Source of the DNA: Lachnospiraceae bacterium UBA3645
GTDB lineage: Bacteria > Bacillota > Clostridia > Lachnospirales > Lachnospiraceae
Direction: 5' to 3'
DNA length: 16,908 nucleotides
NCBI GenBank assembly: GCA_002373555.1
Contig: DFKM01000064.1
Location: 1-16,908 of the forward strand
This document shows, in pieces, positions 13,008 through 16,908 of the stretch. Made by a program: the position numbers and the translations under genes. A model generated the notes under the pieces. The model had not been told where the DNA came from, made no database searches, and saw only the letters and a list, made by a program, of their open reading frames with translations. How positions within the stretch are numbered: the first letter of the stretch is position 1; each line of letters opens with the position of its first letter.

Positions 13008-14081
13008 ATGAATCCATTCATCGCCATTATGGTCTTCTTCGCCGCACTCGGCCTGTTTGATATGATGCTGGGCGGGAAACTCGGTCTGAAAGATGAATTC
13101 GAAAACGGACTTGCCACAATGGGCGGCCTGTCTGTCTCTGTGGCCGGTTTCTATTCCGTCGGCGTCTCCTTTGTACAGAATAATGCAGAGGCGATCTCTG
13201 CTGCAACCGCAGGACTTCCCTTTGATCCTTCGCTGATCATCGGAAGCCTCCTGGCACCGGATATGGGTGCGTTCGCCGTAGCGCTGAGACTCGCCCGGAC
13301 GCCGGAACTGGCGGTCTTTACCGGGGCGCTCGTGGCAGGCGGCATCGGCATGACGATCGGTTACCAGCTGCCCGTCTTTCTGGCGGCCGTCCGGCAGGAT
13401 GAGATCGATCCGCTGATCCGCGGATTCATTGCCGGTCTGATCACCTTCCCTGCAGGGGCGCTCATCGGCGGACTGATCCTGCGGCTTCCGATGTCTGATC
13501 TTATCCGGAACATGATTCCGGCGCTCGCCATCTGTATTCTGCTGTCGCTGGCCGTCATATTTGCACGGAGGATCACCATGAAGGTCCTCATCGTGTTCGG
13601 AAACTTCATCCGGATCATCAGCTATGTATTCTTTGCGATCGCGATCGTCGGTATGTTCCTGCCGGAGCATGCATTCGTCGATCCTGCGCTGGTGGAAGAG
13701 ATCCTGTATATGGTGCTCCGCATGGTGATGGTCGCCTGCGGCGGCATGGTACTCTCGAAGATCGTCCTGACAAAATATCCGGATAAGATCGAGGCTGTCG
13801 GAAAACGGCTCGGCGTAAATAACTATTCCGTCATGGGAATCATCTTAAGCTGCACGCAGAGCCTCGCGATGCTGCCGATCTTCTCCAAGATGGACACGAA
13901 AGGAAAGATCATGAACGCTGCTTTCTCGGTCTGCGGCGCCTATGTCGTCGGCGGTCAGCTGGCGTTCGTATCTTCTCTGACTACTCCGCAGCAGACAGCG
14001 GCATATATTATCTGCAAACTCACAGCCGGAATTCTCGGCATCGCAGCCGTGGTACTGATTCCCGCCTTTTCATCAGAATAA
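13008..14081 (+). CDS. EutH-like ethanolamine permease family protein
   Basis: A 357-residue polytopic membrane protein with about ten hydrophobic segments spread over the whole length. It resembles EutH, the ethanolamine facilitator. The start (GLFDMMLGGKLGLKDEFENG) matches the EutH opening, as do SLLAPDMGAFAVAL (the DMGGYPLA region) and the late GVNNYSVMGII...PIFSKMDTKGKIMNAAFSV block, which parallels the GMND...MDERGKVINVAF block of EutH. It is shorter than the enterobacterial protein (about 400 residues). AGGGGTG lies 7 bases before the ATG. No ethanolamine ammonia-lyase, microcompartment or eut regulator gene is present in the window, so ethanolamine may not be its substrate. Its own promoter is upstream, and its Glu-stop end lies inside the arm of a large palindrome. 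Confidence 0.8.
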   Translation: MNPFIAIMVFFAALGLFDMMLGGKLGLKDEFENGLATMGGLSVSVAGFYSVGVSFVQNNAEAISAATAGLPFDPSLIIGSLLAPDMGAFAVALRLARTPELAVFTGALVAGGIGMTIGYQLPVFLAAVRQDEIDPLIRGFIAGLITFPAGALIGGLILRLPMSDLIRNMIPALAICILLSLAVIFARRITMKVLIVFGNFIRIISYVFFAIAIVGMFLPEHAFVDPALVEEILYMVLRMVMVACGGMVLSKIVLTKYPDKIEAVGKRLGVNNYSVMGIILSCTQSLAMLPIFSKMDTKGKIMNAAFSVCGAYVVGGQLAFVSSLTTPQQTAAYIICKLTAGILGIAAVVLIPAFSSE

Positions 14082-14146
14082 CCCATGGGGACAGGTTCCG
14101 CGGGTTACGTTATGTAACCCGCGGTGCCTGTCCCCATGGGTTATTC
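14076..14146. repeat. 33-bp-stem palindrome containing both convergent stop codons
   Basis: Positions 14076-14108 pair with 14114-14146 with only one T/T mismatch (14097/14125) and one T-G pair (14096/14126), around a five-base GTTAT loop. The inner part is CGCGGGTTAC and its complement; the outer part carries TGGGGACAGG and CCTGTCCCCA. The outer ends are the last Glu codon and TAA of the EutH-like gene on the left, and the last Glu codon and TAA of the YgjV-like gene on the right. On the plus strand TTTTT follows at 14148-14152, so it can act as a terminator in that direction. The shared core with 3080-3102 suggests a REP/MITE-like element; no transposase is nearby. Confidence 0.85.
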
Positions 14147-14647
14147 CTTTTTCAGTCTTACGATCGTTACCGCTGTCAGAATACACATAATCGTCTGGGA
14201 GACGGTCGATGAGATATCCAGGATGCAGAGATCATAGACCAGCCAGACGGCGGTATTGATAAAGAGCGACAGCTTGTGCTGGATCAGCGTCTTCGCATAC
14301 TGGTTGCAGACCGACAGCTGTACGGTCGCAGCGATCGGCAGGATGCCGACCGGACCGCGGTTGTTGATCATCAGACCGATCGCGATGACCAATACAATAA
14401 AAACATACATCAGACGCTTTGTATAGCGGTCTTTCATGACCAGCCAGTTCCTTGCGGAAGAAAGCAGCAGCGTCGATATGCCCGCCCAGGACCGGAAGCA
14501 TACATTCGCAGCGCACAGCACCAGATTCTCCAGGATCTGGTACAGGAATGTGCGGTCCCTGTCTTTTGTCCAGCCGCTCGCGAACATAAAAAGAGCCGCA
14601 ATAAATGAGATGATGTTGCCGAGTATGATAAGATGCGCTGCTTCCAA
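14141..14647 (-). CDS. YgjV-family inner membrane protein
   Basis: A 168-residue membrane protein with about five hydrophobic segments (near residues 5-24, 36-62, 80-96, 98-114 and 125-160), matching the YgjV family in length, the NWLVMKDR-type turn and the late VWLVYDLCI stretch. Its function is not known. The start is a TTG at 14647: GGGAG lies 9 bases upstream and no ATG is near. It is transcribed divergently from the small secreted protein across a 171-base region with promoter and operator-like dyads. Its stop codon lies within the right arm of the 14076-14146 palindrome. Confidence 0.82.
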   Translation of the reverse strand: MEAAHLIILGNIISFIAALFMFASGWTKDRDRTFLYQILENLVLCAANVCFRSWAGISTLLLSSARNWLVMKDRYTKRLMYVFIVLVIAIGLMINNRGPVGILPIAATVQLSVCNQYAKTLIQHKLSLFINTAVWLVYDLCILDISSTVSQTIMCILTAVTIVRLKKE

Positions 14648-14681
14648 ACCGAAGTACTCCCGTAAAACAAAATCGTTATAA

Positions 14682-14711
14682 AGTATATATCAAAAACGGT
14701 GCAGAAAGCAA
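14682..14711 (-). promoter_or_regulatory. Possible promoter of the YgjV-family gene
   Basis: On the minus strand TATACT (14682-14687) lies 18 bases downstream of TTGCTT (14706-14711). This puts the -10 about 35 bases before the TTG start. The -10 is good and the -35 fair. The -35 is only eight bases from the first TGTCA-N5-TGACA dyad, so a protein bound there could affect it. Confidence 0.5.
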
Positions 14712-14719
14712 CCGACAGC

Positions 14720-14761
14720 TGTCACATCCTGACAATGACAATTCTCTGTCACACGTTGACA
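14720..14761. promoter_or_regulatory. Two tandem TGTCA-N5-TGACA dyads (candidate operator)
   Basis: TGTCA-CATCC-TGACA (14720-14734) and TGTCA-CACGT-TGACA (14747-14761) are two identical-arm dyads whose starts are 27 bases apart. The longer match CTGTCACA..C.TGACA makes them direct repeats as well. An extra TGACA (14736-14740) and the palindrome GACAGCTGTC (14714-14723) lie nearby. The second dyad contains the TTGACA -35 of the plus-strand promoter, so binding would be expected to block that promoter. The binding protein is unknown. Confidence 0.6.
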
Positions 14762-14784
14762 GCCTCCGTCCGTCGTGCAATACT
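14756..14784 (+). promoter_or_regulatory. Promoter of the lysine-rich secreted protein gene
   Basis: A perfect TTGACA (14756-14761), a 17-base spacer and AATACT (14779-14784) lie 34 bases upstream of the ATG. The -35 is embedded in the second TGTCA-N5-TGACA dyad, which suggests repression by a protein that binds the dyads. Confidence 0.75.
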
Positions 14785-14818
14785 CAGATCAAAGATAAAC
14801 GAAAGGAGGCATTGATTT

Positions 14819-15226
14819 ATGCAACGCATTCGTTCGGCTGTCCTGAAACCTGCAGTCCTGTTCATGATCCTTGCTGCAGCGGTTCTTCTGACTGTCAGTA
14901 TTCCGAAAACCACTTATGCAGCTAAAACATACACCACATTGTTCGAAGCGGATAATGTCAAAAAAGTCAAGATCTCCGGCAAGAAGGTGAAGATCCTCGG
15001 CAGCAGCCGTTCTCTGACAACCTATGAACTGCAGCCGCGCGGCTGGCGCACCTTCAAAGTCACCAGCAAAACAAAATACAGAAAGCTGGTCGACACGGAG
15101 ACCGGAAAGACCAAAAAGATCTCAAAGAAGACCGCATTCAAGAACCTGAAAAAAAAGAAATTCATCGCCGCATACATCTACTATAAGAAAGGCGGGAAAG
15201 TAACCAAAATACTGTTCGGTGTATAA
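14819..15226 (+). CDS. Small lysine-rich secreted protein, unknown function
   Basis: A 135-residue protein with a clear signal peptide: Arg/Lys in the first ten residues, a hydrophobic core at about 11-28 and a probable cut after TTYA (about residue 34). The mature part of about 100 residues has about 25 lysines, many in KK pairs and a KKKK run at 111-114, with no Cys, so it should be strongly basic. It has alternating short beta-like segments (VKKVKISGKKVKIL, TYELQPRGWRTFKV, AAYIYYKKGGKVTKILFG). This fits a small cell-surface beta-domain that binds anionic wall polymers, but no family is recognised. AAAGGAGG lies 9 bases before the ATG. It is monocistronic, with a strong promoter overlapped by dyads and a 19-bp terminator downstream. 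The high Lys content resembles the basic FN3 part of the SGNH hydrolase at 22-1380 in style only. Confidence 0.8.
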   Translation: MQRIRSAVLKPAVLFMILAAAVLLTVSIPKTTYAAKTYTTLFEADNVKKVKISGKKVKILGSSRSLTTYELQPRGWRTFKVTSKTKYRKLVDTETGKTKKISKKTAFKNLKKKKFIAAYIYYKKGGKVTKILFGV

Positions 15227-15247
15227 CGGAAGCTGATTTTGAACCGC

Positions 15248-15289
15248 GCATGAAAAAAGAAGTCCCGGTGGGGACTTCTTTTTTCATGC
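15248..15289. terminator. Bidirectional terminator between secreted protein gene and pta
   Basis: A perfect 19-bp stem (15248-15266 with 15271-15289, GCATGAAAAAAGAAGTCCC and its complement) has a four-base GGTG loop. Runs of six T inside the arms on both strands let it end transcripts from both directions. It lies 22 bases after the secreted-protein stop and 15 bases beyond the pta stop. Confidence 0.9.
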
Positions 15290-15303
15290 CTCGTCTTACA
15301 GTA

Positions 15304-16314
15304 TTACAGTGCAGCCGTAATGATGGACATCTTGTAGACTTCCTCTGCGTCGCATCCGCGGGACAGATCGTTGATCGGTGCATTCAGGCCGAGCAGGATC
15401 GGGCCGTATGCAGCATAGCCGCCGAGACGCTGTGCGATCTTGTAGCCGATGTTTCCTGCCTCGATGCAGGGGAAGATGAAGGTGTTGGCATAACCTGCAA
15501 CAGGAGATCCGGGGAACTTCAGCTGGCCGACTGTCGGGGAAACAGCTGCGTCGAACTGCATCTCGCCGTCGATGGCAAGATCAGGATTGAGTTCCTTGGC
15601 GATCTTTGTCGCTTCCTGGGAGAGCGCAACGGTAGCGCCCTTGCCGGAGCCCTTCGTGGAGAAGGAAAGAACAGCGACCTTCGGATCGATGCCGAATGTC
15701 TGTGCGCACTTCGCAGCTTCCGTAACGACCTCGGCAAGCTTCTGTGCGCCGGAGTAGGTTACATTGCCTTCCTTGTCTACGCTGTCCTGATAGTCCAGGT
15801 TGACCGCGCAGTCGCCCATGCAGATCGTGCGGAGATTCTCATCACCGGTCTCACGGGTCAGGATGAAGCAGGAAGATACCAGATGTGCGCCGGGCTTGGT
15901 CTTTACAAGCTGCAGAGCGGGACGGATGGTATCTGCGGTCGAATAGGTTGCGCCGCCGAGCAGGCAGTCTGCAACGCCCATCTTGACGAGCATGGTGCCG
16001 AAATAATTTCCCTTGGAAAGGGCTTCGCGGCACTGCTCCTCGGTCATCTTGCCCTTGCGGAGCGCGACCATGGTGGAGACCATCTCTTCCATTCCTTCAT
16101 ATGTAGCGGGATCCAGGATCTGCGCCTTCGAAACATCAAAGCCGCCTTTTTCCGCAGCAGCCTTCACTTCGTCAACGTTTCCGACGAGGACGACACCCAT
16201 CAGCTCTTCTGCCAGAAGCTTAGCAGCAGCAGAGAGAATTCTCGCATCCGTACCCTCGGTGAAAACAATCGTCTTGGGTTCCGCCTTTACCTTCGCAATC
16301 AGTTTATCAAACAT
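15304..16314 (-). CDS. pta: Phosphate acetyltransferase
   Basis: A 336-residue enzyme converting acetyl-CoA and phosphate to acetyl phosphate and CoA, the first half of fermentative acetate formation. The opening MFDKLIAKVKAEPKTIVFTEG, the middle GATYSTADTIRPALQL and the C-terminal PGSPVAGYANTFIFPC...AAYGPILLGLNAPINDLSRG are hallmark Pta segments, and the length is that of the short, single-domain class. I chose the ATG at 16314 with AAGGAGG 6 bases upstream; the longer reading to 16350 would run through the leader hairpin. ackA does not follow: the next gene converges on pta across a terminator, so acetate kinase must be elsewhere. It has its own promoter at 16369-16398. Confidence 0.97.
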   Translation of the reverse strand: MFDKLIAKVKAEPKTIVFTEGTDARILSAAAKLLAEELMGVVLVGNVDEVKAAAEKGGFDVSKAQILDPATYEGMEEMVSTMVALRKGKMTEEQCREALSKGNYFGTMLVKMGVADCLLGGATYSTADTIRPALQLVKTKPGAHLVSSCFILTRETGDENLRTICMGDCAVNLDYQDSVDKEGNVTYSGAQKLAEVVTEAAKCAQTFGIDPKVAVLSFSTKGSGKGATVALSQEATKIAKELNPDLAIDGEMQFDAAVSPTVGQLKFPGSPVAGYANTFIFPCIEAGNIGYKIAQRLGGYAAYGPILLGLNAPINDLSRGCDAEEVYKMSIITAAL

Positions 16315-16329
16315 GCTTATCCTCCTTTT

Positions 16330-16353
16330 CGGATGCGGCCTCATCCGCATCCG
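16330..16353 (-). promoter_or_regulatory. Leader hairpin upstream of the pta ribosome binding site
   Basis: CGGATGCGG (16330-16338) and CCGCATCCG (16345-16353) form a perfect 9-bp stem with a six-base loop, ending just before the AAGGAGG of pta. It lies within the pta transcript leader as inferred from the promoter. It could stabilise the 5' end or affect ribosome access; it is too small for a known riboswitch class. Confidence 0.6.
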
Positions 16354-16368
16354 TATATGTTCCCTATG

Positions 16369-16398
16369 ATTATAGCAGAGAACGGGAAAATGTGGAAA
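16369..16398 (-). promoter_or_regulatory. Promoter of pta
   Basis: A perfect TATAAT on the minus strand (16369-16374) lies 18 bases downstream of TTTCCA (16393-16398), a four-of-six -35. The -10 is about 55 bases upstream of the pta ATG, leaving a leader that contains the 9-bp hairpin. Confidence 0.6.
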
Positions 16399-16452
16399 TG
16401 TTTTTTACATATAAAAGATCCCGTCCCGCGGGGCGCTGATCCCCGTCCCGCG

Positions 16453-16483
16453 AAAAAGGGCACCGGCCTGCGCCGGTGCCCTT
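16453..16483 (-). terminator. Terminator of the TRAP transporter gene(s)
   Basis: The 12-bp stem 16456-16467 with 16472-16483 (AAGGGCACCGGC and its complement) has a four-base loop. Read on the minus strand it is followed by a T-run (five T at 16453-16457, counting the stem end). It lies 32 bases past the binding-protein stop. Just left of it, at 16418-16452, GATCCCGTCCCGCG occurs twice with one base of difference. Confidence 0.85.
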
Positions 16484-16515
16484 CCAATCAATCATATGGA
16501 TTTGTCCGCAGATGA

Positions 16516-16908
16516 TTACTGAAGAACCTCTGTCAGAGTGGTTCCGAGACCATTGGTCTGGGCGTCGATATCTTCATAAACCTTCTGTACGCCTTCAAGA
16601 GCGAGGACCTCATCGAAGAATGCATCGTCATACTCGATGATCTCCATGCCGCCGTCAGCAAGGATCTTCTTGTTGTCTACGTCGATCTGCTCGAGCTGAG
16701 GACGCATGTAATCGATCGCCTCGGCAACAGCCTGATCAAGGGCTGCCTGGTATAAAGGATCAAGACCTTCATAGGCATCCTTGTTGATGCAGATCTGGTT
16801 GCAGTACAGGATGTGGTTCGTGCAGGCAAGATACTTCTGAACTTCCTGGAAGTTTGCACCTACGCAGGTATCCGCAGCATTTTCCTGTGCATCGATCATC
16901 TTGTTCTG
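16516..16908 (-). CDS. TRAP transporter substrate-binding protein, DctP-like (C-terminal part)
   Basis: The window cuts this gene: 130 residues plus the stop remain, and the frame stays open to the right edge. The segment IDAQENAADTCVGANFQEV followed by KYLACTNHILYCNQICINKDAYEGL and helical QAALDQAVAEA matches the C-terminal lobe of DctP/TAXI-like periplasmic binding proteins of TRAP transporters, where the QEN region and the NH pair lie close to the ligand site. Such proteins catch organic acids or similar solutes outside the membrane and pass them to the DctQM permease. The ligand cannot be told from this part. The stop is followed by a strong terminator, so it is the last gene of its unit. 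DctQ and DctM are not in the window. Confidence 0.88.
   Translation of the reverse strand, partial: QNKMIDAQENAADTCVGANFQEVQKYLACTNHILYCNQICINKDAYEGLDPLYQAALDQAVAEAIDYMRPQLEQIDVDNKKILADGGMEIIEYDDAFFDEVLALEGVQKVYEDIDAQTNGLGTTLTEVLQ

Noticed and set aside
16418..16452. Twice-repeated GATCCCGTCCCGCG, considered as a CRISPR-like or iterated element
   Set aside because: Only two copies, nearly adjacent, no spacer regularity and no cas genes. It is probably a local duplication next to the terminator.
15250..16515. Plus-strand open frame of 421 codons
   Set aside because: It is antisense to pta and begins inside a terminator stem. No recognisable protein features.

Overview
The window reads as chromosomal DNA of an anaerobic Clostridia bacterium, probably Lachnospiraceae or a close relative. 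Supporting this are a SCIFF peptide with its radical SAM maturase (close to universal in Clostridia), the ACT plus UPF0210/PFL pair, LarE, phosphate acetyltransferase, a TRAP-type binding protein, GGAGG-type ribosome binding sites and fairly GC-rich codon use. The lineage is inferred from gene content, not from a search. Most genes lie on the minus strand; only three (HAD hydrolase, EutH-like permease, small secreted protein) are on the plus strand. I see no tRNA, rRNA, CRISPR array, transposase or prophage gene.

Layout from left to right: (1) 22-3063 is a minus-strand SCIFF locus. It has a consensus promoter, a 46-residue GTG-started SCIFF precursor that is not an obvious ORF, an attenuator-like hairpin, the SPASM radical SAM maturase, and then a secreted FN3-SGNH hydrolase whose start overlaps the maturase stop. 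(2) 3146-8940 is a tight minus-strand operon polA > coaE > MBL-fold hydrolase (TTG start overlapping the coaE stop) > ACT-domain protein > UPF0210/PFL protein. (3) 9026-9685 is a divergent HAD hydrolase, closed by a bidirectional terminator. (4) 9705-12855 is a minus-strand group tcdA-like > sugar O-acetyltransferase > larE > histidine phosphatase. (5) 13008-14081 is a stand-alone EutH-like permease converging on a YgjV-family membrane protein. A 33-bp-stem palindrome lies between them and contains both stop codons. (6) 14648-14818 is a divergent control region with two tandem TGTCA-N5-TGACA dyads, the second covering the -35 of a lysine-rich secreted protein. (7) 15304-16398 is pta as a single gene with its own promoter and leader hairpin. 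(8) The right edge holds the C-terminal end of a TRAP substrate-binding protein with a strong terminator.

The most interesting points are the apparent coupling of a secreted SGNH hydrolase to the SCIFF maturase, the convergent-gene palindrome sharing its GGGGACAGG core with a second dyad at 3080-3102, the paired dyad operator upstream of the lysine-rich secreted protein, and the isolated larE and eutH homologues. Nothing in the window proves a wholly new defence or mobile system.
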